NCBI RefSeq assembly: GCF_029814175.1
Contig: NZ_CP122312.1
Coordinates: forward strand, 682,001 to 746,000
Direction: 5' to 3'
Length of the DNA stretch: 64,000 bases
Source of the DNA: Halospeciosus flavus
GTDB lineage: Archaea; Halobacteriota; Halobacteria; Halobacteriales; Halobacteriaceae
Both the position numbers and the translations under genes were made by a program. Below the pieces are notes generated by a model. That model made no database searches, was not told the DNA's origin, and saw nothing but the letters and a program-made list of their open reading frames with translations. Shown here piece after piece: positions 18,430 through 26,912 of the stretch (the stretch's first letter is position 1; each line of letters starts with the position of its first letter).

Positions 18430-18713
18430 GAAGTCGTGGGCTTCCTCCGTCACAGACGGGGCCCACGACCAGGGAGGTTCGTAGGTCCTCTCCATTCACA
18501 GTCCGGGAGAGACCTGCGTTCAGGGCCGTGCCAGAACGGCCCCCGGTGGAGAGAGTGGCCTCGGTTCCTTGCGTACTAGTGCTTCCCTCCACCTCGGTAT
18601 CCCTTCCCATGTTGGGACAGGATCCCTATAGAATGTATGCGGCAGTATACCAAGACTCTATCGGATTCATCCCACGACTTCAGTCGTGGGCTTTCTCCTT
18701 GAACTAGTGTAAC

Positions 18714-18852
18714 TGTGCGCTGCTTGCGCTTGTGCCGGCGCTGCTCGTCGCTGTCTTCTTCCCGCAGGTGGTCCGCCGATAGCTTGTGTTCGTCTACACT
18801 GACCCGACGCTGGTGACCGCCTACATGGCCAATTTCGTCCACATGGAGGTAA
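18714..18852 (+). pseudogene. fragment of a rhomboid protease gene
   Basis: Read from 18720 the frame gives LLALVPALLVAVFF, a stop (tag) at 18779-18781, and then YTDPTLVTAYMANFVHMEV. The intact rhomboid at 10993-11856 has VPALLVGVF and YTDPTLLTAYTANFVHFRV at the same spacing. Only about 45 codons remain, cut off by the MITE on the left and by the aminotransferase piece on the right. Confidence 0.75.
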
Positions 18853-19325
18853 CACTCTTTGCGGGCCTCTTCCGGGCCGGTAAGCGCGACGACAGCGGTG
18901 TGCTAGGTGACGCTTGACGTTCATCGTACTCTCGTGAATCCTAGTCGCGGCCGATAGCACCTCCTTGAACCCGGCGAGCCAGCCAACGTACCACCCGATC
19001 ATGGCGTAGCACTTCGTGCAGGAATCGATGAGGGCAACGTCGTCCATCTCCGCGAGCGCAGCGACGTTCGTGGGGAACTTCCCTGTACATCTGCCAGGTA
19101 TCCCCGTCGGGAGCGACCTCCACCGGTGGCCCGGAAGTCCGTGCGGTCGTAAACTCGTCCCATGGGGTTCGACGGCGAGTTCAACAGCACGGCCGAGATG
19201 TCGTCGTGAATCGCTTCAATGAGGTGGTTGGCATAAACGGTGTATCCCGCTTCTCTGGGTGGAAGACCTCGACTGACGTGGTCGGGCCTGTGCGAAGCAG
19301 TTGGGACACAATGTGGTGGACGATC
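18848..19325 (-). pseudogene. fragment of an aminotransferase gene
   Basis: On the minus strand the sequence reads EAIHDDISAVLLNSPSNPMGRVYD, then in shifted frames LIDSCTKCYAMIGWYVGWLAG, SAATRIHEST and HTAVVALTGPEEARKE. These match, in order, residues ~155-295 of the aminotransferase at 4926-6087. Upstream, cccaactgcttcgcacaggc also aligns with the intact gene near 5290. Several frameshifts are present. The divergence from the intact copy suggests an old or foreign homologue, not a recent duplication. Confidence 0.75.
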
Positions 19326-19726
19326 ACGTCCTCGCCGTCGCCGCGGTTTCCGCGCTGGCTGTCGGGAGCGGCGGGTTCAGCAGCGTCAGCGCCGATCGAA
19401 TTGTGGAGGTCAACGTCGTCGAGAGCCAGAATGCGTATGTGGGCGTGCTGGCCTGCGAGAAGGCAAACGCGACGAGCAACGCAACCAAAAACGGGACAAA
19501 TCCCGTCCGGATCACCGTCACGAATCGATACACCGAGGCAATCACAGTCGTCGCGATTCACGACGACCGCGGCACAACAATCCCACAGAAGACAAAGGCC
19601 TCACTCCGGCCCGGTGAGAGTCAGCACTTCAGCGGGCATGCAAACGAATCGGTGATCGTCGATATTGCCGGCGATGGACTCAGTGCAAACATTACCGCAG
19701 ACGTCCGGCAAAAGGGACGTTGCTGA
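19326..19726 (+). pseudogene. 5'-truncated DUF1102-type gene
   Basis: From about 19328 the frame (VLAVAAVSALAVGSGGFSSV, then SADRIVEVNVVES) is very close to the intact protein at 12698-13108, including the end (GDGLSANITADVRQKGRC against GDGLSANVTADVQPKNSC). The first residues of the signal (MRRRRFLSL) are replaced by unrelated sequence, because the aminotransferase fragment joins here. TTG at 19301 or GTG at 19313 could start translation, but neither restores the Arg-rich n-region, so export is doubtful. Confidence 0.7.
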
Positions 19727-19780
19727 GACGGGTTAGGCGATTTCACCACCCTTCTGGATAGCGAGTACCAAGACCTCTTC

Positions 19781-20281
19781 AGAGAGTACGTTTCGTCTGT
19801 CTCAACAGGGACGTCAGGAGTGAGAGAGTACGTTTCGTCTGTCTCAACAGGGACGTCAGGAGTGAGAGAGTACGTTTCGTCTGTCTCAACAGGGACGTCA
19901 GGAGTGAGAGAGTACGTTTCGTCTGTCTCAACAGGGACGTCAGGAGTGAGAGAGTACGTTTCGTCTGTCTCAACAGGGACGTCAGGAGTGAGAGAGTACG
20001 TTTCGTCTGTCTCAACAGGGACGTCAGGAGTGAGAGAGTACGTTTCGTCTGTCCCAGCCAGAGACGTCGTAAGTGAGAGAGTACGTTTCGTCTGTCTTCG
20101 CCAGAAGGCGTCGACCCACGTCGAGAGTACGTTTCGTCTGTCTTCGCCAGAAGGCGTCGACCCACGTCGAGAGTACGTTTCGTCTGTCTCAGCCAGAGAC
20201 GTCGCGAGTAGGAGAGTACATTTCGTCTGTCTCAGCCAGAGACGTCGCGAGTAGGAGAGTACATTTCGTCTGTCTGGACCA
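19781..20281. repeat. 42-bp tandem repeat array
   Basis: Twelve copies of the core AGAGTACGTTTCGTCTGTC lie in a row. The first six units (19781, 19823, 19865, 19907, 19949, 19991) are 42 bp and identical, with the second half ctcaacagggacgtcaggag. The later units vary in length (43-48 bp) and in their second half (ccagccagagacgtcg, ttcgccagaaggcgtcg), in similar pairs. The last two change acgttt to acattt. Because 42 is divisible by three the array is open in several frames, but the later units break the period, so it is not a coding repeat. Confidence 0.9.
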
Positions 20282-22122
20282 ACCTCTCACTGGGGAGTGA
20301 TACTCACTAAAACCGATACTCGAAGAGACACGCTCGAGGAGTACCACACTCCTTCCACAAAGAACACAGCCCCCACTTTCCCACCAGACTCCCCCAGCGT
20401 CGAACACCATGGGCCACCGACCACGAAAGCCGAACTCCACAATACGGACAGACCACCCGTCGTTGTGCACGTCGATATCGGAGATCCGGTGTGTTCTCCA
20501 CACGGCCATCGCTCAAGTGACCGCCAGCCTGACGACGATCCGTATCGAAGCCGACTGCAGAGGGACGTCGAGACCCGAAACCCCCGCAAATAGAGTGTAC
20601 ACGAGGTCGATGAGCCGTGAGAATTTGCACAGCGAGAATAACTCACTAAGAACACCGGAGATGTCTTTTCGACCGCTCTCCACTCGTCGTTGTAGATGTA
20701 CAGGGACCTCGATCTTCCGCAAGATGGCCAGTCACGTTCGCGACGACGGCTGTGCAGGACTCGCTGTACATGCCCCGGTGAGTGATAATCGACCGCTAAA
20801 CCACCTGAAACCCAGATATTACTGTTTCGCCGGCGGCGAGCCAGACTCGTCTGCCGCGATCGAAATCACGAATCGCGCGGACACCCGATAGTTCGGCGCT
20901 CTACCCCCAAATCTGGCTGTGCATCTGACTGGATCGTCGAGGGATCGACGTCGGATTGAGCGGGGGTGCCAGCCACCGGCGCCGTCGACAGCGAGTGGGC
21001 CGTACAGACAGGCCGGTGTATCTCGGCGGCGATTGTGACTACGCGATAGATAACCGATCGTCCGATCGCCATGCCTTCGAGAGCCGTACAATCGAGGGTT
21101 ACCTACCGGTCGTGAAGAGTCGGCTACTGGAACAGGGCGATCCGACTTTGTGCAGGGGCTCGATCGATGGCCTCACAGTTGCGGCGTCGGCGACGTGACT
21201 ATCGCCGGTGAGGTCGTCCTCGATGTGGATATGGACGGTGTCGCGACCGCCGTCGCGAGGTGCCCGGCCACGGGAGCACGTGGGTGCATGAGGATGGCGA
21301 CGTCGCCATGGTCGCTTGGTGGCAGGCCAACAATGGGTGTCGAGTCAGTGTCTTGTGGACCGAATCGGGTCGGTCGAAGCAAGCTTGGTCGCCGACGAGA
21401 TATGGCCGAGACTTCAGAACCAGGGGTCGCGATTGTGCGCCGTGGACAACTCACCGAGTGTGGAGTGAGTGATGATTTCCCGAGAACGTAGAGACCCTAT
21501 CGGACACCCCCAAATCGGCGCTGTGCATCCTCCCTGTGCATTTTCGAAATTGGAGACTGCGGGTTTCAACCGGTTCAAACCCCAAAACTCGATCGCCAGT
21601 GTGGAAAGTGACTGATCGAGACGGGAATCGACGTCGCGTAACCCGCGGACACCCGATCGTTCAGGTCTATCTCCCCGATTCTCGCTGTAACTTTCTCGGA
21701 GGGAATCCGACCTGAGCGTCGGCGACAACCCGATACGGATCGGTGAATCCCTTCCTCGAAAACCAGGACTAGCAGACCCAAATAGCCGAATTTTGGTCGA
21801 TACAGTGTTTCGATTATCCACCTGCTGGATGGCTTCCCCAGTTTATCGTGGCTTGCTCCGATGTCGGTCACGTTGGCTCGACACTATTGTCCGACTACTT
21901 CCGGACGAAATCGGTCGCTGTACATCCACTCTTAGCGATAGAGATGTAGCAAGAGGTCCTCTCCGATATACACAACCGTTGAATGTCGCTGTGCAAGACT
22001 GAACCAGCGACCATTAGACTACAGACCAGTGAACACCCACCGGAGGGTTGTTGGGGAATTGTCGGTCGTATACAAGAACCCACCCAAAACTATTGGTACA
22101 CGTACTCGCCTATCACTTCGCA
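20282..22122. other. gene-poor stretch with scattered short repeats
   Basis: No open frame resembles a known protein. The sequence GCTGTGCA or close variants recurs near 20751, 20918, 21520 and 21987, and the blocks cgcggacacccgat and acccccaaatc each occur twice (20876/21640 and 20905/21505) in a different order. The start holds overlapping palindromes (TCACTGGGGAGTGA, AGTGATACTCACT at 20287-20308), and AACCGGTT is at about 21570. It looks like decayed accessory DNA. Confidence 0.5.
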
Positions 22123-23055
22123 ATGACCAGCGCATCCGCACTCCGTGGGGGAGTACTCCGGTGGTACGAACGGTACCTCGGCGAACCCGAGACCGAGATG
22201 GACGTCTTCGTGGGGTTCTCCCTCTTCGCCGGCGGCGTCGCGATGGGCCTGCTCGGCTTTGGCGTCTTCGCGGGTAGCCTGACCGTCCCGGCCGAGGACA
22301 TGCTCTTCTGGCAACTCCGCGAGGTGGCCGTCCCGCTGGCGGCCCTCGCGCTCCCGGTGTTTACCCTCGGCGTCGTCGTGTTGCTCCCCGTCGACCACCG
22401 CGCGCGCTACCTCGCGGGTGGTGGACTGCTCGTCTGTCTCGCCGCAATGGGTGTCTTCGTCGCGACCTACCCCTACGACTGGAACGTCCAGACCGGCGCC
22501 GACTACAGCGGTGTCGGCATCGCCATCTACGCGTTCGGCCTCGTCGTAAGCGTCGTCGCGACCGGTGCCGCGCTCGTCAGCTACCACGTCCAGCGCTCGC
22601 GCGCGCCCGAAACAGTGACGGCTGCAGTGGACCCCGAGACGAGCCCCGACAGTTCGGGCGCGTCGAGCGGTCGTGATTCGGTCTCCGACGAACAGGTCGA
22701 ACAGGACATCGCGGAAGCGATGGAGGGAACCGAGTTCTCCTGGGGCGGGGTCGCCTCGCCGGAGACCACCCGCCTGACGTTCACCGAGGACGAGGTCGAC
22801 GAGGCGACGGTTTCGGGGAACTTCGACCCCGACTCGGCGACCCAGACCCGCTCGGCCGGCGTCGACGACTCCGTAGCCAACCTCCGCAAACTCCAGGGCC
22901 GCGAGAAACAGGAGGCGACCGGTGGGAGCACCGACGACCAGGCCGCAGCGCTCCGCGAACTCCGCGAGCAACAGCGCGCCGAAGAACTCGCGACGGCCGA
23001 CGACGAGAGTGTTCTGGACCGTGTCCGTGGGCTGTTCGGTCGTGACGAGTCGTAA
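22123..23055 (+). CDS. conserved haloarchaeal membrane protein with cytoplasmic tail (DUF7139-like)
   Basis: From the ATG at 22123 the protein has 310 residues. A longer frame from 22048 adds an unlike segment. It has about four membrane helices at residues ~20-165 (VGFSLFAGGVAMGLLGF, LAALALPVFTLGVVVLL, AGGGLLVCLAAMGVF, IAIYAFGLVVSVVA), then a long acidic cytoplasmic tail with FSWGGVASPETT and coiled-coil-like LRKLQGREK and LRELREQQ. It probably belongs to the group annotated DUF7139 or permease; I am not sure. Its stop codon (23053-23055) directly touches MITE copy 2, so the MITE sits just behind the gene without damaging it. Confidence 0.7.
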   Translation: MTSASALRGGVLRWYERYLGEPETEMDVFVGFSLFAGGVAMGLLGFGVFAGSLTVPAEDMLFWQLREVAVPLAALALPVFTLGVVVLLPVDHRARYLAGGGLLVCLAAMGVFVATYPYDWNVQTGADYSGVGIAIYAFGLVVSVVATGAALVSYHVQRSRAPETVTAAVDPETSPDSSGASSGRDSVSDEQVEQDIAEAMEGTEFSWGGVASPETTRLTFTEDEVDEATVSGNFDPDSATQTRSAGVDDSVANLRKLQGREKQEATGGSTDDQAAALRELREQQRAEELATADDESVLDRVRGLFGRDES

Positions 23056-23056
23056 G

Positions 23057-23358
23057 TTACACTAGTTCAAGGAGAAAGCCCACGACTGAAGTCGTGGGAT
23101 GAATCCGATAGAGTCTTGGTATACTGCCGCATACATTCTGTAGGGATCCTGTCCCAACATGGGAAGGGATACCGAGGTGGAGGGAAGCACTAGTACGCAA
23201 GGAACCGAGGCCGCTCTCTCCACCGGGGGCCGTTCTGGCACGGCCCTGAACGCAGGTCCCTCCCGGACCGTGGATGGAGGGGACCTGCGAACCTTCCCGC
23301 TCGTGGGCTCCGTCTGTGACGGAGGAACCCCACGACTTTAGTCGTGGGAGGATGTCAG
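23057..23358 (+). mobile_element. IS605-derived MITE (copy 2)
   Basis: This ~302-bp element has no ORF. Left end: agttacactagttcaaggag and a cacgact/agtcgtg hairpin. Right end: ccccacgactttagtcgtgg followed by gaggatgtcag. The 3' half is GC-rich with paired blocks (gggccgttctggcacggccc, and ggtcc...ggacc), resembling the omega-RNA region of TnpB elements. Copy 1 lies inverted at 17036-18713; the two flank a 4.3-kb segment. Confidence 0.75.
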
Positions 23359-23375
23359 GCGTTGAATATCCGTAA

Positions 23376-24376
23376 CGCTCATGGGAAGCACGTTGTTGGT
23401 GTGTTAGAGAACGGTTCGGACGATTTCTTTGAGAGCCTCTCGACCTGGTTTGCGGAAGATTCGTCGCCGGAGCTGGAATGCTCTGAGATAGGGCGTTAGC
23501 TTGTCTTTTGAGACGCCTCGATGCGGCGAGAGCCACCGTCGCGCCAGCGACGCGTGGCTCTCGCAAGTGTTCACGTGTGTGTCTTCATCGACGTATTCAC
23601 CCTCGCCGTGAATCACCGCTTCTCGCTGGAAATTCTCGTCGTCTTCGAGTGGATCGTATGCTCGAAATCCGTCGGTGTAGACGGTGAGCGACTCCTCCTC
23701 GCGGTCGCCGAGGAGGAGTCGCACGGTTGATTCGTCAGCGGATTTCGCTGGCACGACGTATCGCTGATCGCTGCCGCGATCAACGAGTGTGAACACCGGT
23801 GGCTTGTCTTCGGCGTAGCTTCCACGACCACGTTTCGAGAGGCCACGCGAGCGCGACTCTCGGTCGCGCTCGCGGCCTTTCAGCCCTGCAGTAACGTACA
23901 CTTCATCGATTTCGACTGGGCCAACGAGATCGATAGCTGGCGCGTCGAGCGTTCTGGCGAACTGCTCGACGCGCCGCCGAAGCGACCGGTAGGAGACGTC
24001 GAGTTCAGCGTCAGTTGACGAATACTCGTGTTGAACCGGAGTAACGTGTAGAACGCGAAGAAGAGCTTGTCAAGGCCGATCTTCGCGTGCGCGAAGATCG
24101 TGCCGGTCTTGGGGTTGAACGTGCGGTCGCAATCCTTACAGAGATACCGTTGATACTGTCGATAGCTGCCGTGTTTGATCACTGACTCAGACCGGCAGCG
24201 CGGGCAGTAGAGGCCATCACGCCAGCGAACCTGCTCCAGCAGGTTCGCGGCGCTCGCCTCTGAGTTCAGCAATTCAACTGGGAACATTGCATCGGGTGAC
24301 GCGTTCGCGTCACCCTTGCCCGCTACGCTTCAACAGCGCCAGCTCTACTCAACCAACAACCTGCTTCCGAAGAGCG
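23376..24376 (-). mobile_element. IS1595-family insertion sequence
   Basis: The ends are imperfect inverted repeats: cgctcatgggaagcacgttg at 23376 against cgctcttcggaagcaggttg read inward from 24376. Both flanks carry tatccgtaa (23367-23375 and 24377-24385), a target duplication of 8-9 bp as expected for IS1595. The element is 1001 bp with a single frameshifted transposase gene. It landed 17 bp after MITE copy 2 and about 20 bp upstream of the TATA box of the actin-like gene. Confidence 0.85.
23404..24287 (-). pseudogene. IS1595/ISXO2-type transposase, frameshifted
   Basis: The N-terminal frame (24287 down) encodes a zinc ribbon, YCPRC...YLCKDCDRTF, and goes out of frame at RFNTSIRQL. The next frame continues DAELDVSYRSLRRRVEQF and then EIDEVYVTAGLKGRERDR to the stop at 23404, with VYTDGFRAYDPL and HVNTCESHASLARRWL typical of the DDE region. 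One missing G near 24012 (ctgacgctgaa for ctggacgctgaa) explains the break. The element probably cannot move on its own unless frameshifting occurs. Confidence 0.85.
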
Positions 24377-24385
24377 TATCCGTAA

Positions 24386-24427
24386 ATACTCCATACATTT
24401 ATTACGAGGAACATCCCTCTCACTCGC
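24386..24427 (+). promoter_or_regulatory. core promoter of the actin-like gene
   Basis: An AT-rich TATA element (acatttatta, 24395-24404) lies about 25-30 bp before the ATG at 24428, so the transcript is probably leaderless or nearly so. The IS1595 element ends at 24376, just outside the expected BRE/TATA region, so the core promoter is kept but anything further upstream was displaced by 1 kb. Confidence 0.6.
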
Positions 24428-25456
24428 ATGGCGAAAGGTCTCGACGTCGGCACCATGAACATCCTCTCCAGCCGTCAGGACGGCGACGAGACGGTGTTCG
24501 TCCAGCAGCGCAACTCCTTCGTGGAGATCGAGTACAGCGACATGGCCGAGCAGATGCTCGCCCGTAGCGACGTCCTCCACATCAAGAAGGACGACAAGGT
24601 GTACGTCGTCGGCGACGACGCGCTCAACTTCGCGAACATCTTCAACCGCGAGACGCGCCGGCCGATGCAACACGGCATCCTCTCCAGCGACGAGCAGTCG
24701 GCCATCCCGATGATCAAACTCATCATCGAGCAGGTCGTCGGCGACCCCGCCTACGAGGGCGAGAAGCTCTACTTCTCTTCGCCGGCGGACCCCGTCGACG
24801 ACGACCTCTCGACGCTGTACCACGAGAAGACCGTCGAGTCCTTCCTCACCGCCCAGGGGTACGACGCCGAACCCATCAACGAGGGGATGGCGGTCATCTA
24901 CTCCGAACTCGCCGACCAGAACTTCACGGGCCTCGGCATCAGTTTCGGTGCCGGGATGACGAACGTCTGTCTGGCCTACTACGCCGTCCCCGTGATGACG
25001 TTCTCCATCGCCCGCGGCGGCGACTGGATCGATCAGCAGGCCGCCCGCGCGACGGGCACCGCGGTCGACAAGGTCACCTCCATCAAGGAGGACGACTTCG
25101 AACTCGACTTCACTACCGACATCGGCGGCGTCGAAGGCGCACTCTCCATCTACTACGAGAACCTCCTCGACTACGTCATCCAGAACGTCGTGACAGAAGT
25201 CGACGAGGAGGACGTCGAGGAAGGCCTCGACGTGCCCGTCGTCGTCACCGGCGGGACCGCCTCACCCGACGGCTTCGAGGCGCTCTTCGAGAACCACCTC
25301 AACAACGCGAGTCTCCCGTTCAACGTCAGCGGCGTCCGTCGAGCCCGCGAACCGCTTCACAGCGTCGCTCGCGGCGCGCTGGTCGCTGCTCGCTCCGACG
25401 AAGACGAGGCGGCCGCCCGCGCCGACGCCGCAGAGGAGCGAGAGCCAGTCGAGTAG
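24428..25456 (+). CDS. actin/MreB-fold ATPase, salactin-like
   Basis: The 342-residue protein shows the actin-fold nucleotide motifs: phosphate 1 GLDVGTMN (4-11), phosphate 2 [13 protein letters not shown] (~158-170) and the adenosine motif [13 protein letters not shown] (~273-285). The C-terminal tail is acidic and Ala-rich. Haloarchaea carry a dynamic actin homologue, salactin, of this size, and I think this is that family; MreB-type or another filament protein is possible. Such proteins polymerise in the cytoplasm and act in partitioning or cell organisation. The next gene starts from the opposite strand just after its stop. Confidence 0.65.
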   Translation: MAKGLDVGTMNILSSRQDGDETVFVQQRNSFVEIEYSDMAEQMLARSDVLHIKKDDKVYVVGDDALNFANIFNRETRRPMQHGILSSDEQSAIPMIKLIIEQVVGDPAYEGEKLYFSSPADPVDDDLSTLYHEKTVESFLTAQGYDAEPINEGMAVIYSELADQNFTGLGISFGAGMTNVCLAYYAVPVMTFSIARGGDWIDQQAARATGTAVDKVTSIKEDDFELDFTTDIGGVEGALSIYYENLLDYVIQNVVTEVDEEDVEEGLDVPVVVTGGTASPDGFEALFENHLNNASLPFNVSGVRRAREPLHSVARGALVAARSDEDEAAARADAAEEREPVE

Positions 25457-25461
25457 GACCG

Positions 25462-25746
25462 CTACGTCCGCGAGTACGTTTCGCGGAACCGTTCGAGTGC
25501 TGCGTCCCAGGACTCGCGCTCGACCGGGTGGGCAGTGTGGTCCGCGTCGGCGTCGAGGAATCCGCAGTCGTCGCAGGCGACCGTCTCGTATCCGAAGAAG
25601 ACGTAAGAACTGAGTGTGCCGCCACACCGCGGGCACTGTCCGTTGGGTCCGGCAGCGTCGCCCTCGCCGTCATCACGGCCGACGTCTTCGACACGCTCGA
25701 CGACGTCGATCAATTCGGTTTCCTCCGGTTCACCGTCGACGGCCAT
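25462..25746 (-). CDS. small zinc-ribbon protein
   Basis: The 94-residue protein starts MAVDGEPEETELIDVV and has a four-Cys zinc ribbon, CPRCGG...CDDCGF, at ~38-62, followed by a helical tail (VERESWDAALERFRETY). A longer frame upstream overlaps the FAD protein gene and has atypical composition, so the ATG at 25744-25746 is preferred. The role is unknown; such proteins often help transcription or redox functions. Confidence 0.7.
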   Translation of the reverse strand: MAVDGEPEETELIDVVERVEDVGRDDGEGDAAGPNGQCPRCGGTLSSYVFFGYETVACDDCGFLDADADHTAHPVERESWDAALERFRETYSRT

Positions 25747-25768
25747 ACGGAGTGCGTTAGCACTCCAC

Positions 25769-26338
25769 CTATTTGGGTTTGATCGGGATGACGTCCGAGG
25801 GCGTATCGAAGTCGTGGTAGTGCTCTCCCTTCTCCTTCGAGAGGATATCGAGGGCGGCAGCGGCGCCGTCGCCCGCGGAGATGATGGCCTGCCACTCCTG
25901 GTCACGGACCATCGCGCCGGTCGCGTAGAGGTTCTCGACGCTCGTCTCCATGTCCACGCCCACGTCGACGACGTCACCGTCGAACGTACAACCCACTTCC
26001 TCGGCGAGGTCGCGGTTCGCGCCGGTCGCGAGGACGACGTAGTCGGCGTCGTACTCACCCTCCGCTGTGGAGACAGTGAAGCCGTCGTCGTGAGACTCGA
26101 CGCCCGAAACCTCCTCCTCGCGAAGGTCGACGCCGTGATCTTTGGTCGCTTGCTCGCGGGCGCGCTGGATGAAGACATCGCCGTCCATCGAACGGATGCC
26201 CAGGTAGTTGTACAGGTGGGCCTTGTGCAGCCACGTCTCGTCCGTGTCGAAGACGACGGTGTCGAGGTCGTTCTTGCTCGCGAACAGTCCTGCGCTCAGG
26301 CCGGCGGGGCCACCGCCGACGACGATTACATCAGTCAT
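25769..26338 (-). CDS. short FAD-dependent oxidoreductase (thioredoxin-reductase-like fold)
   Basis: The 189-residue protein begins with VIVVGGGPAGLSAGLFA, the FAD dinucleotide motif, has LATGANRDL in the middle and a C-terminal GD motif (YATGAMVRDQ...ISAGDGAAAALDIL). It contains the FAD half of a thioredoxin-reductase-like enzyme but no NADPH-binding domain and no CxxC, so it is not a classical TrxR. Compact proteins like this are common in haloarchaea and their substrate is unknown. It lies 22 bp before the zinc-ribbon gene on the same strand. Confidence 0.8.
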   Translation of the reverse strand: MTDVIVVGGGPAGLSAGLFASKNDLDTVVFDTDETWLHKAHLYNYLGIRSMDGDVFIQRAREQATKDHGVDLREEEVSGVESHDDGFTVSTAEGEYDADYVVLATGANRDLAEEVGCTFDGDVVDVGVDMETSVENLYATGAMVRDQEWQAIISAGDGAAAALDILSKEKGEHYHDFDTPSDVIPIKPK

Positions 26339-26364
26339 ACGTTGGTAAGTCTCACGGCTTCGAC

Positions 26365-26859
26365 TTAAGGTTCCTCGCCGGAGAGAATCTCACGGGTTCG
26401 ACGGTGTCGATAGCGAAACATCGCTTCGAAGGCGAGGTTGCTCAACGCTCCGGGGACTGCGAGTGGGAGTCGGTAGCGAATCCGGTCGCGGACGAGTGTG
26501 CGCTCGTCGTCGCCGAAGAACTGGTGGGTGTGCTCCCACTCTGGGAACGGGCCGTCACGCATGGTGTCGACAAAGTAGGCCGTATCGGACCGGCGCTCTC
26601 GCGTTGCGATGTGGGAGACGACGTGCTGGCGCGGACCGAGACCGAAGGGACGTACCGAGAGGTAGATGTCGGTCCCAGCGACGAGTTCGTCGCTCGCTGG
26701 GTCGGCGTCGGTCGTGGCGTCCGTGGGCCGGTCGATTCGCTCGACACGGAGGTGCATCCAGTCGGGAGTCAGCGCTCGGAGGCCGTCGACCGCGGAGTGG
26801 AACGCCCAGACGTCGTCGAGTGGGGCGTCGAGCCACGTCTCGCGTTCGTAGGTGGGCAC
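26365..26859 (-). CDS. SRPBCC (START-like) family protein
   Basis: The 164-residue protein begins TYERETWLDAPLDDVWAFHS, the usual SRPBCC opening strand and helix, has GPRQHVVSHIATRERRSD in the middle and ends with the long amphipathic helix LSNLAFEAMFRYRHRRTREIL. These folds bind hydrophobic ligands. No catalytic residue can be assigned. It is the first gene of a short run with the FAD and zinc-ribbon genes on the minus strand. Confidence 0.8.
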   Translation of the reverse strand: MPTYERETWLDAPLDDVWAFHSAVDGLRALTPDWMHLRVERIDRPTDATTDADPASDELVAGTDIYLSVRPFGLGPRQHVVSHIATRERRSDTAYFVDTMRDGPFPEWEHTHQFFGDDERTLVRDRIRYRLPLAVPGALSNLAFEAMFRYRHRRTREILSGEEP

Positions 26860-26912
26860 GGCTACGGAATCGGGAGCGGAGACGAAAAGTGTGCGGGCGG
26901 AGAGTTATCGAG

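Larger units (their letters stand above)
17036..18713 (-). mobile_element. IS605-derived MITE (copy 1), interrupted by an ISH3-like element
   Basis: Two parts, 17036-17056 and 18430-18713, join to make a ~300-bp element that is the reverse complement of copy 2 at 23057-23358. The right-end motif (ctgacatcctcccacgact read on the plus strand) is at 17036; the left end (ctttctccttgaactagtg) is at ~18690-18713. It has no ORF. It keeps the end hairpins and the GC-rich 3' part typical of haloarchaeal IS1341-type (TnpB) elements. The ISH3-like transposon sits exactly in the loop of the right-end hairpin. Confidence 0.75.

Noticed and set aside
18407..18610. Short frames inside the MITE as genes
   Set aside because: The same frames lie in both inverted copies only because the DNA is the same; they have no domain, and the element is structural DNA.
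19820..20254. Coding repeat protein REYVSSV... read through the 42-bp units
   Set aside because: The frame is open only because 42 is divisible by three; later units of 43, 46 and 48 bp change the frame, and the reverse strand is equally open.
19781..20281. CRISPR array
   Set aside because: Six whole units are identical, including what would be spacers, there are no cas genes, and the core is only 19 bp.
20409..20891. 160-codon open frame in the gene-poor stretch
   Set aside because: It has no signal, domain or haloarchaeal acidic bias; Ser, Arg and Thr dominate as in a chance frame.
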